NCBI RefSeq assembly: GCF_028682175.1
Contig: NZ_JANHKS010000033.1
Span: 1 to 61,408 of the forward strand
Length of the DNA stretch: 61,408 bases
Reading direction: 5' to 3'
From: Pseudomonas putida
GTDB lineage: Bacteria > Pseudomonadota > Gammaproteobacteria > Pseudomonadales > Pseudomonadaceae
Shown here: positions 33,938 through 42,837 of the stretch, piece after piece
Numbering within the stretch: position 1 is the stretch's first letter
Layout of the letters: each line of letters begins with the position of its first letter
Notes under the pieces: generated by a model
Databases searched by the model: none
The model's input: only the letters and a program-made list of their open reading frames with translations
Told to the model about the DNA's origin: nothing
Translations under genes and position numbers: made by a program

Positions 33938-34540
33938 TCAGTTGCTCTCCTGAATCTGCCCCTTGCGCTCCATGATCATCTGCTGGCCGCTCTGCTGGCG
34001 CTGCTGTTGCAGGGCATCGCTACTGCCGTTGTTCGCCGGGGCGATGGTGTTGCTGCCGTTGCTGTTTGTCGCGTTGGTGCCGTTGGCGTTGGTGCCGTTT
34101 GTTCCGGTGGCGTTGGTGTTGCTGCTGTTGCTGCCATTGGTGTTCGCAGCGTTGGTGCCATTGGCGTTGGTACCGTTGGTGCCGGTTGCGTTGGTGTTAC
34201 TGCTGTTGCTGCGGTTGGTGTTCGCAGCGTTGGTGCCATTGGTGTTGGTGCCGTTGGTCCCGGTTGCGTTGGTGTTGCCGCTGTTGCTGCCATTGGTGTT
34301 CGCTGCATTGGTGCCGTTGGCGTTGGTGCCATTGGTGCCAGTCGCGTTAGTACCCGAGCCCGTTGCTGCACCGCCTGCCGATCCGCCGCCCGTTGCCCCG
34401 CCTGCTCCGCCTGCACCGAACCCGGATGCGGCGATCATCAGCGCGGGTGCGTCAGCGGTTTGTGCCAGGACCACGGCAGGTGCCAGCGTAACGGCGGTAA
34501 ACAGCAGAGGGATCAAGGCTTTGCGTGAGCGGATCATCAT
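33938..34540 (-). CDS. Secreted Asn/Thr/Gly-rich tandem-repeat protein
   Basis: A 200-residue protein with a signal peptide ending VVLA-QT (about residue 26). A Gly-rich stretch (40-62) leads into about four copies of a 26-residue repeat built on NATGTNGTNANGTNAANTNG, then a Gln-rich charged tail. Nothing hydrophobic follows the signal peptide. The composition suggests a disordered or fibrous surface/periplasmic protein. Every other residue pattern T-N-G is unusual. No family recognised. Confidence 0.75.
   Translation of the reverse strand: MMIRSRKALIPLLFTAVTLAPAVVLAQTADAPALMIAASGFGAGGAGGATGGGSAGGAATGSGTNATGTNGTNANGTNAANTNGSNSGNTNATGTNGTNTNGTNAANTNRSNSSNTNATGTNGTNANGTNAANTNGSNSSNTNATGTNGTNANGTNATNSNGSNTIAPANNGSSDALQQQRQQSGQQMIMERKGQIQESN
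34060..34360. repeat. Tandem 78-bp coding repeat
   Basis: About four imperfect copies of a 78-bp unit (GTTGGTGTTCGCAGCGTTGG and neighbours on the plus strand) encode the Asn/Thr repeats. Such tracts change copy number by slippage or recombination, so the protein length probably varies among strains. Confidence 0.85.
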
Positions 34541-34612
34541 GGTGTCTCCAGCAAGAACGCGAGGGGTCTGTGGGTTGGAGGACGGGCGACCAACAGCGTT
34601 CGATCTTTTGCA

Positions 34613-35113
34613 TCACGCGCCGATTGAACGGTGCATATGGGTGGTGTGCCAGATCGGGTCATCTTCGATGTCGTCGATGGCAAAGCCCTGGCGCTGCCAG
34701 AAGCTGATCGCTCCCGGCAGGAAAGGATGGGTGTGCAGGTACAGCACTTCGACGCCCTGCTCCACTGCGACAGCTTTCAAGGCGTCGAACAGACGAGCGG
34801 CCAGGCCCATGCGCCTGAAATCGGGGGCGATGAACAGACGTACCACCTCCACCGTCTTGTGCCCTGAGTAATCCAGTTGCGGGAAACGCCCGTCGTACGG
34901 CAGATAGCCGATGACGCCGACCAGTTGACCCGCATGGCGAGCGATGAGAAACCGGCCAGCCTCCGGGGCCAGATAGACGTCGTCAAAGCGCTGCAGATCA
35001 TCGGGCATCACATCCGGGTCGAGCATCGGAAACATCCCGGCCCGCGCGCCCATGACAAAGGTCAGGATGTCAGGGATATCGCAGGATCGGGCCAGGGAAA
35101 TCAAAGGGGGCAT
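34613..35113 (-). CDS. GNAT-family N-acetyltransferase
   Basis: A 166-residue single-domain acetyltransferase. The acetyl-CoA-binding loop is VVRLFIAPDFRRMGLAARLFDAL (Q/RxxGxG/A-type motif, about 90-112), and the preceding strand VGVIGYLPY is typical. It is a stand-alone gene; the substrate is unknown. Confidence 0.88.
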   Translation of the reverse strand: MPPLISLARSCDIPDILTFVMGARAGMFPMLDPDVMPDDLQRFDDVYLAPEAGRFLIARHAGQLVGVIGYLPYDGRFPQLDYSGHKTVEVVRLFIAPDFRRMGLAARLFDALKAVAVEQGVEVLYLHTHPFLPGAISFWQRQGFAIDDIEDDPIWHTTHMHRSIGA

Positions 35114-35140
35114 GCGTCAGGCCAAGGCAAAAACACCGAT

Positions 35141-35208
35141 CGTAGCAGTCCGGCTCGCCGGCGTGGCGATCTTGAGGCCGCAACGCCGGCAAGCCGGACT
35201 GCTACGAG
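35141..35208. repeat. REP pair
   Basis: CGTAGCAGTCCGGCTCGCCGG and its complement form a hairpin, the first of three REP pairs between the GNAT and glucarate dehydratase genes. Confidence 0.9.
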
Positions 35209-35225
35209 TGCGTGTGGCATCGGCT

Positions 35226-35314
35226 TGTAGGAGCGCGCTTGCCCGCGATGGCGGTGTGTCATGCGACATCAAGGTGTCTGGCCTGACGCTTTCGCGGGCA
35301 AGCGCGCTCCTACG
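35226..35314. repeat. REP pair, GTAGGAGCGCGC type
   Basis: TGTAGGAGCGCGCTTGCCCGCGA and its complement flank about 40 bp of unrelated sequence. Confidence 0.9.
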
Positions 35315-35353
35315 GGATCGGGGTGGACACACCACCTGAGAACAACCCAAGTT

Positions 35354-35424
35354 CCGTAGCAGCACGGCTTGCCGGCGGGGGCGGTCTCGAGATCGCCCCC
35401 GCGGCCAAGGCCGGCTGCTACGGG
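35354..35424. repeat. REP pair
   Basis: CCGTAGCAGCACGGCTTGCC with a decayed right arm (GCGGCCAAGGCCGGCTGCTA). Confidence 0.88.
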
Positions 35425-35435
35425 ACGGGGTTTGG

Positions 35436-36710
35436 TCAATACCTGGGCTTGACCGCTCTCCAGTCCGGCTTGTACTTCTGCATCTGCCTGACGTCGTCGC
35501 GCGAGCGGATTCCGCAGGTCAGGTACTGGTCGTTGAGCTTGCCCAACTGGTCGTAGTCCAGCTCCAGCCCCAGGCCCGGATCGCGGGTGATCTTCACGCA
35601 GCCGTCGACGATGGGCAGCTTGCCGCCCTTGATGACCTCCTCGTCCGGCTCCTGCCACGGGTAGTGGGTGTCGCAGGCATAGTCCAGGTTCGGCACCGCG
35701 GCGGCCACGTGGGCCATGGCCATGAGGCTGATGCCCAGATGCGAGTTCGAATGCATCGACACCCCAAGCCCGAAGGTTTCGCACATCTTCGCCAGCGCCT
35801 GGGTGTCCCGCAGACCGCCCCAGTAATGGTGGTCGGCGAGGACGATCTGGACGCTGTTCTGCGCGACACTGCGGCGGAACTCGTCGAAATCGGTCACGAC
35901 CATGTTGGTGGCCAGCGCAAGCCCTGTGCGCTTGTGCAACTCGGCCATGCCATCGAGCCCCGGCGTCGGGTCCTCGTAATACTGCAAGTCGTCGCCCAGC
36001 AGCTCTGCCATACGGATCGAGGTTTCCAGCGACCAGTTACCGTTGGGGTCGATGCGCAACGGATAGCCAGGAAACGCCTTCTTCAGAGCCTTGATGCACG
36101 AGACCTCATGCTCGGGCTCCAGCGCCCCGGCCTTGAGCTTGATGCTCTTGAAACCATAAGCCTCGATCATCCGCCGCGCCTGGGCGACGATCTGCTCTTC
36201 GCTCAAGGCCTCGCCCCAGCTGTCTGGCGCGTAGGGCGGGCCGGCATGGGTGGCGTACTTGAAGAACAGGTAGGCGCTGAACGGCACCTGGTCGCGCACC
36301 GCGCCACCGAGCAGGTCCACCAGCGGCAGGTTCATGGAGCGCGCCTGCAAATCGAGAAAGGCGACCTCGAACGCCGAATAGGCATTGCTCACCGCTTTGC
36401 TGGCATGGGAACCGGGCGCCAGTTCTGCCCCAGCGATACTGGCCGGTTTGTGGGCCGCAACAGTGGCCTTGACCACCGCCTTGAGCTGCGCAAGGTTGAA
36501 CGGATCCATACCGATCAGTTGGCTCTGCACCTGCTGCTGGATCGCCAGCGCCGGGGCATCGCCGTAGCTTTCGCCCAGGCCGATATAACCGTTGTCGCTT
36601 TCCACCTCGATGATCGAGCGCAGCGCGTAGGGCTCGTGGATGCCGCTGGCATTGAGCAACGGCGGATCACGAAAGGCAATCGGGGTGACGGTAACACGCG
36701 TGATTTTCAA
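35436..36710 (-). CDS. gudD: Glucarate dehydratase
   Basis: About 424 residues from a TTG at 36710 (MKITRVTVTP), which has GGGAGAAG six bases before it; a TTG six codons earlier is weaker. It is an enolase-superfamily enzyme dehydrating D-glucarate to 5-keto-4-deoxyglucarate. Visible are the KxK motif in SIKLKAG, DPNGNW and YYEDPTPG with Mg2+ ligands, ADHHYWGG, and the His-Ser-Asn-Ser-His-Leu-Gly segment characteristic of glucarate dehydratase. It is immediately downstream of its likely transporter. Confidence 0.9.
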   Translation of the reverse strand: MKITRVTVTPIAFRDPPLLNASGIHEPYALRSIIEVESDNGYIGLGESYGDAPALAIQQQVQSQLIGMDPFNLAQLKAVVKATVAAHKPASIAGAELAPGSHASKAVSNAYSAFEVAFLDLQARSMNLPLVDLLGGAVRDQVPFSAYLFFKYATHAGPPYAPDSWGEALSEEQIVAQARRMIEAYGFKSIKLKAGALEPEHEVSCIKALKKAFPGYPLRIDPNGNWSLETSIRMAELLGDDLQYYEDPTPGLDGMAELHKRTGLALATNMVVTDFDEFRRSVAQNSVQIVLADHHYWGGLRDTQALAKMCETFGLGVSMHSNSHLGISLMAMAHVAAAVPNLDYACDTHYPWQEPDEEVIKGGKLPIVDGCVKITRDPGLGLELDYDQLGKLNDQYLTCGIRSRDDVRQMQKYKPDWRAVKPRY

Positions 36711-36728
36711 ATGACTTCTCCCGGTCAA

Positions 36729-38102
36729 TCAGGGTTTGAGGCTTGAAGAGGGGTTGAGCGTCGCAGGGGCAGCCAGCGTGGCGCCGATGTCGCCCGGCAG
36801 GTGCCGGTCAGCGCGGGGCGTGGTGCGGGCAAAGAAGATCACCACCGCCGCCAGCAAGGACGTGGCCGCGAGGCCGTACAACCCGCCAGTGATGGAACCT
36901 GTGGTCTGTTCCAGAAAGCCGAAGGTGGCGGGCGCGACGAACCCGCCCAGGTTGCCGATGGAATTGATGAGGGCGATCACTGCCGCGGCGATGCGCGCAT
37001 CCAGATAGCCCTGGGGAATCGGCCAGAATAACGCCGAGGCCGCCTTGAAGCCGATGGCCGCGAAACAGATGGCAACGAAAGCGAACACCGGCCCGCCAGT
37101 GGTGGACATGAACATCCCGCCCGCCGCGATGACCAGGGTCAGCGACACCCAGGCCTGCTGGTGCTTGAAGCGTGCGGCCAGCGCCGCGAAGCCGTACATG
37201 GCGAGGATGGAGATGATCCATGGAATGGAGTTGAACAGCCCGACCTGGAAGTCGCTCATGCTGCCCATTTTCTTGATCATGCTGGGCAGCCAGAAGGTCG
37301 CGCCGTAGATGGTCAAGGCCACCGAGAAATAGATGAAGCAGAACAGCAGGATCTGCCGGTCAGCCAGCAGCCGGAAGATCGACGGCTTGACCACCTGCGT
37401 CGCTTCGCGGGCCTTTTGCTCGGCGTCGATGGCTGCGATCAGTGCGCCCTTCTCCGCTTCCGTGAGCCACTTGGCCTCGCGGGGATGGGACTGCAGCCAG
37501 AACCAGACGAAACCGCACAGGGCAATCGAGGCAAAGCCTTCGATCAGGAACATCCATTGCCAGCCGTGCAGGCTCAGCCCACTGATGCCCAGCAACGCGC
37601 CGGACACGGGCCCGGAGATCACCGAGGCCACGGCCGAGCCGCTGAGGAAGATCGCCATGGCCTTGCCGCGCTCACTGGCCGGCAACCACTGGGTGAAGTA
37701 ATAGATGATGCCGGGAAAGAACCCCGCCTCGGCCGCGCCCAGCACGAAGCGCAGGATGTAGAAGCTGGTTTCGCCTTTCACGAACGCCATGGCCATCGCC
37801 GCCGCGCCCCAGGTAAACATGATGCGGGTCAGCCAGGCGCGGGCGCCGAAGCGTTGCAACAGCATGTTCGACGGCACCTCGAACAGCGCGTAACCGACGA
37901 AGAACAAGCCGGCACCCAGCCCGTAGGCCGCCGCGCCGATGCCCAGGTCGGTTTCCATGTGGCTGCGCACGAAGCCGATATTGACCCGGTCGATGTAGTT
38001 GACGATGAACATGACCACGAACAGCGGCAACACGTGCCGCTTGACCTTCGCGGCAGCGCTGGCCAGAGCCGGGACGTCCAGGGACGATGAGGGATTGTTC
38101 AA
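36729..38102 (-). CDS. MFS transporter, probable glucarate/galactarate uptake
   Basis: A 457-residue MFS protein of the anion:cation symporter group (GudP/TtuB/ExuT relatives) with twelve helices. The opening VVMFIVNYIDRVNIGF and the loop FEVPSNMLLQRFGARAWL are signatures of that group. Adjacency to gudD (18 bp) makes hexarate uptake the natural role, though related carriers import tartrate or phthalate. Confidence 0.88.
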   Translation of the reverse strand: MNNPSSSLDVPALASAAAKVKRHVLPLFVVMFIVNYIDRVNIGFVRSHMETDLGIGAAAYGLGAGLFFVGYALFEVPSNMLLQRFGARAWLTRIMFTWGAAAMAMAFVKGETSFYILRFVLGAAEAGFFPGIIYYFTQWLPASERGKAMAIFLSGSAVASVISGPVSGALLGISGLSLHGWQWMFLIEGFASIALCGFVWFWLQSHPREAKWLTEAEKGALIAAIDAEQKAREATQVVKPSIFRLLADRQILLFCFIYFSVALTIYGATFWLPSMIKKMGSMSDFQVGLFNSIPWIISILAMYGFAALAARFKHQQAWVSLTLVIAAGGMFMSTTGGPVFAFVAICFAAIGFKAASALFWPIPQGYLDARIAAAVIALINSIGNLGGFVAPATFGFLEQTTGSITGGLYGLAATSLLAAVVIFFARTTPRADRHLPGDIGATLAAPATLNPSSSLKP

Positions 38103-38184
38103 AAGCGCGACTCCCGTTCATTGTTTTTTTAGGGATGAGTTTTTGCAGATGAGCCGATGATGGACGCCGATATTGTTCCCGTCT

Positions 38185-38194
38185 AATCTAGATT
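38185..38194. promoter_or_regulatory. Candidate LysR operator between gudP-like and lysR genes
   Basis: AATCTAGATT is a perfect palindrome in the 121-bp divergent promoter region. It lies 30 bp from the LysR ATG, a usual place for autoregulated LysR binding. Confidence 0.4.
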
Positions 38195-38223
38195 GACTGC
38201 TGATTGATACCCGGAATATATCA

Positions 38224-39162
38224 ATGTTCGAACTGGCCCAACTGCGCTGCTTCACCACGGTGGCCACGGAACTGAACTTCCGCCGCGCCGCCGAGCGCCT
38301 GAACATGACCCAGCCGCCCTTGAGCCGGCAGATCCAGTTGCTGGAGCATCATCTGGGGGTCGAGTTGTTCACCCGCAGCACCCGCAGCGTGGCGTTGACC
38401 GCTGCCGGCCGGGCGTTCTTCATCGAGGCGCAGAACCTGCTGGATCGTGCGCAACAGGCGGCACTGGCGGCCAAGCGCATTGCTCAGGGCGATATCGGTT
38501 CGGTGAACATCAGTTTCGTCGGCAGCGCGGTGTATGAGTTTCTACCCAAGGTGATCGCCGAGGCGCGGCTCAATCAGCCCCACGTGAAAATTTCCCTGAG
38601 CGAGATGAACACCGCCTCGCAGCACGAAGCCTTGCGCGCCCGCCGCGTAGACCTTGGCATCGTCCGCGCTCCGCTGCTGCAGTCCGGTTATGAAACCGAG
38701 CTGTTGGTGCGCGAGCCTTTTGTGCTGGCGGTGCCGAGCACGCATCCGTTGGCGCATGCCTCGAATCTGCGGGTCGAAGACCTGCATCAGCAGCCCTTCC
38801 TGATGTACTCGCACTCAGCCTACCCGCCGTTCAACGAACTGCTGACCGGCATGTTCCGCTCGGCGCAGGTGGCGCCGGAGTACGTGCAATGGCTGGGCTC
38901 GTCCCTGACGATTCTGGCGCTGGTCAACGCGGCCATGGGCCTGGCGCTGGTGCCCCGCTGCGCGACCAATGTGGTGTTCAAGAACGTGGTGTTTCGCGAA
39001 CTGGATCTGGGCGAAGGGGTGCAGAGCGAGCTGCACCTGGTGTGGCGTGCGGACAACGACAACCCGGCGTGCATGATGCTGCTCCAGGGAATCCGGGCGG
39101 CGGTCAAGGCCGAGGCGCGTCTGCAAAACGCCGCTGTAAATCCCCCACCGGCCTCGCTATGA
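38224..39162 (+). CDS. LysR-family regulator, divergent from the glucarate genes
   Basis: A 312-residue LysR protein. The winged helix is at about residues 4-60 (FTTVATELNFRRAAERLNMTQPPLSRQI) and the ligand domain at 90-295. It is divergent from the transporter/gudD pair, so it most likely activates them with glucarate or a product as effector. It resembles the BenM/CatM class in sequence style (TQPPLSRQIQLLE, GDIGSVNISF). Confidence 0.92.
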   Translation: MFELAQLRCFTTVATELNFRRAAERLNMTQPPLSRQIQLLEHHLGVELFTRSTRSVALTAAGRAFFIEAQNLLDRAQQAALAAKRIAQGDIGSVNISFVGSAVYEFLPKVIAEARLNQPHVKISLSEMNTASQHEALRARRVDLGIVRAPLLQSGYETELLVREPFVLAVPSTHPLAHASNLRVEDLHQQPFLMYSHSAYPPFNELLTGMFRSAQVAPEYVQWLGSSLTILALVNAAMGLALVPRCATNVVFKNVVFRELDLGEGVQSELHLVWRADNDNPACMMLLQGIRAAVKAEARLQNAAVNPPPASL

Positions 39163-39169
39163 TCGGCCC

Positions 39170-39571
39170 ATGACGCCCTCGATGCCGATTCGCTCACCCT
39201 GCCCGCCCGGCGCCTGCATTTGCGAGCGCGAACGGCTGCTGGAAACCGCAGGCACAGACCTGCGCATCCTCTGCCTGACCCGCCAGGAAGAAAAACGCCT
39301 GCTTGAACGCCTGGAAAACATCGCAAGCCTGACCGACCTCGAACACATGCAAAAGCGCATGTACGAGCAACTGGGCATCCGCCTGTCCATCGCCCCGGGT
39401 TTCAATGAAGTGCGCAGCATGCGCGGCATCGCCATCGACATCGCTGAACTGCCCGGCATGTGCCGCAAGACCCGCCAGGCCATCCCTGCCGCCATCCGCA
39501 GAGGGCTGGAGAAACGACCGGAAATCGCCTGGAGCCTGCTCAATGCTCATGACTTGTTGCGGGATGCGTAA
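39170..39571 (+). CDS. Conserved-looking Cys-motif protein of unknown function
   Basis: A 133-residue soluble protein starting seven bases after the LysR stop. Near the N-terminus is CPPGACICERE with three cysteines, followed by an Arg/Glu-rich helical region and a C-terminal basic segment with one more Cys (GMCRKTRQAIPAAIRRG). The cysteines could bind a metal or a small cluster. I do not recognise a named family. Coding is supported by the codon pattern and by the position in line with lysR. Confidence 0.65.
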   Translation: MTPSMPIRSPCPPGACICERERLLETAGTDLRILCLTRQEEKRLLERLENIASLTDLEHMQKRMYEQLGIRLSIAPGFNEVRSMRGIAIDIAELPGMCRKTRQAIPAAIRRGLEKRPEIAWSLLNAHDLLRDA

Positions 39572-39574
39572 GCT

Positions 39575-39663
39575 GTAGCAGCGCGGCTTGCCGGCGGGGC
39601 GGTGTGTCAGTTGCACAATCTGTCACTGACACACCGCTCCCGCGGGCAAGCCCGGCTGCTACG
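39575..39663. repeat. Long REP hairpin sharing its centre with the one at 45574
   Basis: TGTAGCAGCGCGGCTTGCCGG and a complementary arm enclose an inner stem GCGGTGTGTCAGT...ACTGACACACCGC. It separates two convergent genes and may act as a terminator. Confidence 0.9.
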
Positions 39664-39691
39664 ACGATTGGCGTTGTCGGGAAGGTATTGG

Positions 39692-40543
39692 CTATTTCTC
39701 CCAATCCGCCTTGGCGATCGCCAATCCGTGCAAGCCGTTGTACTCGGCACGCTTGGGCTGTTCCCAACCTTGCAGCAACGCCGGATCGAGGTCGTAGATT
39801 TCAACGCCCAGCGGCCTGCACACCGTCAACGGGTCCTGCGCCTCAGGCCCCCACATCGGCAGCGACAGGTCCCCGCCCGGACAGGTGGACAGCGCGCACA
39901 GCAGGTCGATTTCGGCGAAGAACTCCAGGTAGTCGCCCTTCTGGGCCGGGCAGGCTTTCATGAAGTACAGGTCGTCGTGATTCAGGCCTGTGCATTGAAA
40001 GATGTTGAGCACGTCATGCACGTCGAACTCGGTCAGCCCATGGGGCAGCACGGCGCGGGTGAGGTTGGAGTGGCAGTGGTGATGAAAATCCTCGCCGGTG
40101 AGCATCTTGTTAACGTAGGGATCGCAGCGTGTGCCGAGCAGGTCGTGCAGGCGCCCGCCGTGTTCGTCGACGCCGTAACTGGCCAGGCTGTCGTCGGTGA
40201 TGGTCACCATGGGGCGCAGGAATGGCAGGTTCGACCACAGCCGGTCATGGGTGGTGACGTGGGCGCCTTGCAGCTGCCGGGTGCGCGCTGCCCACATGCG
40301 CTCGCGCGGGTCGTTGGCGTTCCATACGTTGAAGTCGCCGACCTGGGGGCCTACCGGGGTGGTTACACGAAACACCTGACCGGCCTTGACCTTCCACGCA
40401 CGACCGGTGCGGATCGGCACTTCGAAGTGCTCCACCAGGGTGCGGCTGTCCTGATTGTCGCGGATCCGGTCGTAGAACGCTGTGTCGATCTGTAACGCTG
40501 CACCTTTACTGACCTGATACGCGGCGGGGTAGTCTTTGTACAT
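39692..40543 (-). CDS. DUF1989 / urea-carboxylase-associated family protein
   Basis: A 283-residue protein of the family often found as two subunits with urea or guanidine carboxylase. Marks are VGDFNVWN, the HHHCHSNLTRAV cluster (probable metal site), FQCTGLNHDDLYF and CPGGDLSLP. Here it is a single gene without a carboxylase nearby. AGGAGAG precedes its ATG and a sigma-54 promoter lies upstream, which supports a nitrogen-related role such as ureide or guanidine handling. The exact reaction is unknown. Confidence 0.88.
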   Translation of the reverse strand: MYKDYPAAYQVSKGAALQIDTAFYDRIRDNQDSRTLVEHFEVPIRTGRAWKVKAGQVFRVTTPVGPQVGDFNVWNANDPRERMWAARTRQLQGAHVTTHDRLWSNLPFLRPMVTITDDSLASYGVDEHGGRLHDLLGTRCDPYVNKMLTGEDFHHHCHSNLTRAVLPHGLTEFDVHDVLNIFQCTGLNHDDLYFMKACPAQKGDYLEFFAEIDLLCALSTCPGGDLSLPMWGPEAQDPLTVCRPLGVEIYDLDPALLQGWEQPKRAEYNGLHGLAIAKADWEK

Positions 40544-40596
40544 GCGGCTCTCCTGAGGGTCCGGGCTGTTTCAGCGATTCGGTTGGGCTCAGGAAC

Positions 40597-40612
40597 AGCA
40601 TAGGCCGTGCCA
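40597..40612 (-). promoter_or_regulatory. Sigma-54 promoter of the DUF1989 gene
   Basis: On the minus strand the sequence is TGGCACGGCCTATGCT: a perfect TGGCACG -24 element and TGCT at -12 with correct spacing. Transcription would begin near 40586, about 43 bases before the DUF1989 ATG. Confidence 0.68.
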
Positions 40613-40627
40613 AAGTTGATTCGGGAC

Positions 40628-40750
40628 AGGATCGGGGCAATGGCGGCCTCAAGATCGCCCCCGCGGGCAAGCCCGGCTGCTACGGGATTTTCGCAGCGCC
40701 TACAATCCGTAGCAGCACGGCTTGCCGGCGGGAGCGATCTCGAGGCCGGT
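40628..40750. repeat. Two half REP elements in tail-to-tail order
   Basis: A right arm (GCGGGCAAGCCCGGCTGCTACGG, ending near 40685) is followed by a left arm (CCGTAGCAGCACGGCTTGCC from 40709). Neither has its usual partner, so the order is inverted compared with other REP pairs here. Confidence 0.8.
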
Positions 40751-40760
40751 TACGCTCGCG

Positions 40761-41603
40761 CTACAGCGCATCGGTCCATAACCGCCGGGCCAGGCCCTTG
40801 AGCATCAACGACTCCTGCCAGCGGTCGCTGATGTCCCGGCCGAAGCGGTCGGTGATCGCATACGGCGGCGGGCCAAGTTCGCAGGTAAACGACAGGCTCG
40901 CGCTCGCGCCGGCACGCTCGCGCCAATCGTCGATCCCATAGCGCCACCAGCGGCTGAACAGCTCGACCCAGGGCCTGTGTTGCTCAAAGCTGATCGGCAC
41001 CTGGACTTGCTCGCAACTGGCCACGCGCCCGTGAAAGCCTGAACTGCGCTGCAGGATGGTTTTGATCTGCTGCTGATCCTGTGCGTCGGGTTGCAGCGGG
41101 ATTTCCCGGCCCACCACGTAATGCGACAAATCCGCCAGCAGCTTCAATTCCGGCAACTCCCTGAGCAGATCAAGAGTGAACGGCAGGTCGTTGGTGATGC
41201 GGTAGCGATGGGTTTCCAGCAGCACCGGAAAATCCACCTGTTCGGCCAGCCGCAGCCAGCCATCGACCAGCGTGATCGCTTCACTCAGGTTGCGCGGCCG
41301 CAGGTCTGCCTGGATCGTCAGGTGATGGCAACCGTACTGGCTGGCGATGTCCAGCGCCGGCTGCAAATCGTCCACAGTCTTGGGAAACAACTGGCCCTCG
41401 ATGTGCAATCCCAGTTCATTGGCCAATTCGGCAAGGTGCCGTGCGGCGGCGGGCTCGTAGAAGTGATCGGTGATCCCGTCAAAACCTGCCTCGGCGATGC
41501 GCGTCAACTGTGCTTCCAGCGGGCCTGGCAAAACGCCCTGCTCGTTCTGCATCGCCCACATCGATTGAAACACCACAAACTCCTGTTGCTTGATGTCAGG
41601 CAT
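40761..41603 (-). CDS. Sugar-phosphate isomerase/epimerase, MocC/IolE-like TIM barrel
   Basis: About 280 residues from the ATG at 41603, with GAGG seven bases upstream (a GTG at 41609 is possible). It is a xylose-isomerase-like TIM barrel: GFDGITDHFYEP, IEGQLFP, VLLETHRYR (catalytic Glu and His) and LLADLSHYVVG with metal-binding Asp/His. Its start overlaps the reductase stop by 8 bp. Together with the oxygenase genes this resembles the mocC position in rhizopine catabolism. Confidence 0.85.
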   Translation of the reverse strand: MPDIKQQEFVVFQSMWAMQNEQGVLPGPLEAQLTRIAEAGFDGITDHFYEPAAARHLAELANELGLHIEGQLFPKTVDDLQPALDIASQYGCHHLTIQADLRPRNLSEAITLVDGWLRLAEQVDFPVLLETHRYRITNDLPFTLDLLRELPELKLLADLSHYVVGREIPLQPDAQDQQQIKTILQRSSGFHGRVASCEQVQVPISFEQHRPWVELFSRWWRYGIDDWRERAGASASLSFTCELGPPPYAITDRFGRDISDRWQESLMLKGLARRLWTDAL

Positions 41604-42837
41604 GGGCACCTCGCAGCAGTCCTTTAAGTGACACGTTCGCGTCCGCCAATTGCGTGACCGGCAGCATCACCTGACTTTCGATCAGCCGTTCGCAGAGCTT
41701 GATGTCCTTGGCCACGCTGTTGCCGCGCCCCCAGCCGCTGGCACCCACCAGTTGCGCCTCGGAGTTGAGGTACAGCAAGACGAACCCGCCATCGCTCCCT
41801 TCCCGCGTGATCACCTGCGCACCCGCTTCAAGCGTGCCGACGGTCTGCAGAGCGAACTCGTAATGATCGGACCAGAAGCCCGCCACCCCGCTGATCGGCT
41901 GCAGGTGCCCCAGCATGTTCAAGGCCGCCAGCCGCCCCTGAGTCTCGGCATTGCGCCAGGTTTCCTGGCGCTGAAAAAGGCCCTCGCCATCGGGAAATTC
42001 GCAGACATCCCCGGCGGCAAAGACGCCCGGGGCGCTGGTCTGCAGGAACCGGTCGACCCGGATGCCGCTGCCCGTTTCCAGCCCCGCATCTTTAGCCAGT
42101 TGCAGATTGGGCTGCATGCCAATCCCCACCAGCAACACATCACAGGGCAGGCACTCGCCGCTTGCCAGTTGCACCGCTGTCAGCGCCTGTTCGCCCTCAA
42201 TGCTCTCGATGCGGGCACCCAGATGGACCATCACGCCCCGTTCGCGGTGCAGGTCGAGCAAGGTCTGCGACAGGCGTTCTGGCAGGGCTCGCGCGGCCAG
42301 CCGTGGCCCGGCTTCCAGCACAGTCACCGCACACCCCAGTTCGCGGGCGGTTGCGGCTACTTCAAGCCCGATGAAACCTCCGCCGACCACCAGCAAGCGA
42401 GTGCCCGGCGTGAGGCATGTTCGCAGCCCCACAGCCTCATCCACCGTGCGCAGGTAATGCACGTTGCTGAACCTGCGGGCACCCAGATCCAGGCCGCGCG
42501 ACTGCCCGCCCATGGCCAACAGCAGCTTGCCATACTCAAGCTGCTGGCCGTTATCCAGCGTCAGCCGTTGCTCCCGCACATCGATACCGGTCACCCGCAC
42601 TCCGCTCAAATGCTCGATGCCGGAGGCGATGAAACCGGCTTGGCTGAACAGGCTGCACGCCTCAAGGGCCGACTCACCCTTGAGCAGCGCCTTGGACAGC
42701 GGCGGCCGTTCATAAGGCAGGTGCACCTCGTCGCCGATCAGGACAATGCGCCCGGCAAAACCGGCCTCGCGCAGTGTCAGCGCGGCGCGCCCGCCGGCGT
42801 GCCCTGCCCCAACGATGACCATCGCATTTTGGCTCAT
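41596..42837 (-). CDS. FAD/NAD(P)-dependent ferredoxin reductase, MocF-like
   Basis: A 413-residue reductase from the ATG at 42837; the longer frame is not supported. It has an N-terminal FAD-binding GAGHAGGRAALTLREAG, an NAD(P)-binding VVGGGFIGLEVAATA at about 150, and FAAGDVCEF near 275, followed by a C-terminal reductase domain. It is of the rubredoxin/putidaredoxin reductase type and should pass electrons to the Rieske ferredoxin, whose stop it overlaps by 4 bp. Confidence 0.92.
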   Translation of the reverse strand: MSQNAMVIVGAGHAGGRAALTLREAGFAGRIVLIGDEVHLPYERPPLSKALLKGESALEACSLFSQAGFIASGIEHLSGVRVTGIDVREQRLTLDNGQQLEYGKLLLAMGGQSRGLDLGARRFSNVHYLRTVDEAVGLRTCLTPGTRLLVVGGGFIGLEVAATARELGCAVTVLEAGPRLAARALPERLSQTLLDLHRERGVMVHLGARIESIEGEQALTAVQLASGECLPCDVLLVGIGMQPNLQLAKDAGLETGSGIRVDRFLQTSAPGVFAAGDVCEFPDGEGLFQRQETWRNAETQGRLAALNMLGHLQPISGVAGFWSDHYEFALQTVGTLEAGAQVITREGSDGGFVLLYLNSEAQLVGASGWGRGNSVAKDIKLCERLIESQVMLPVTQLADANVSLKGLLRGAHA

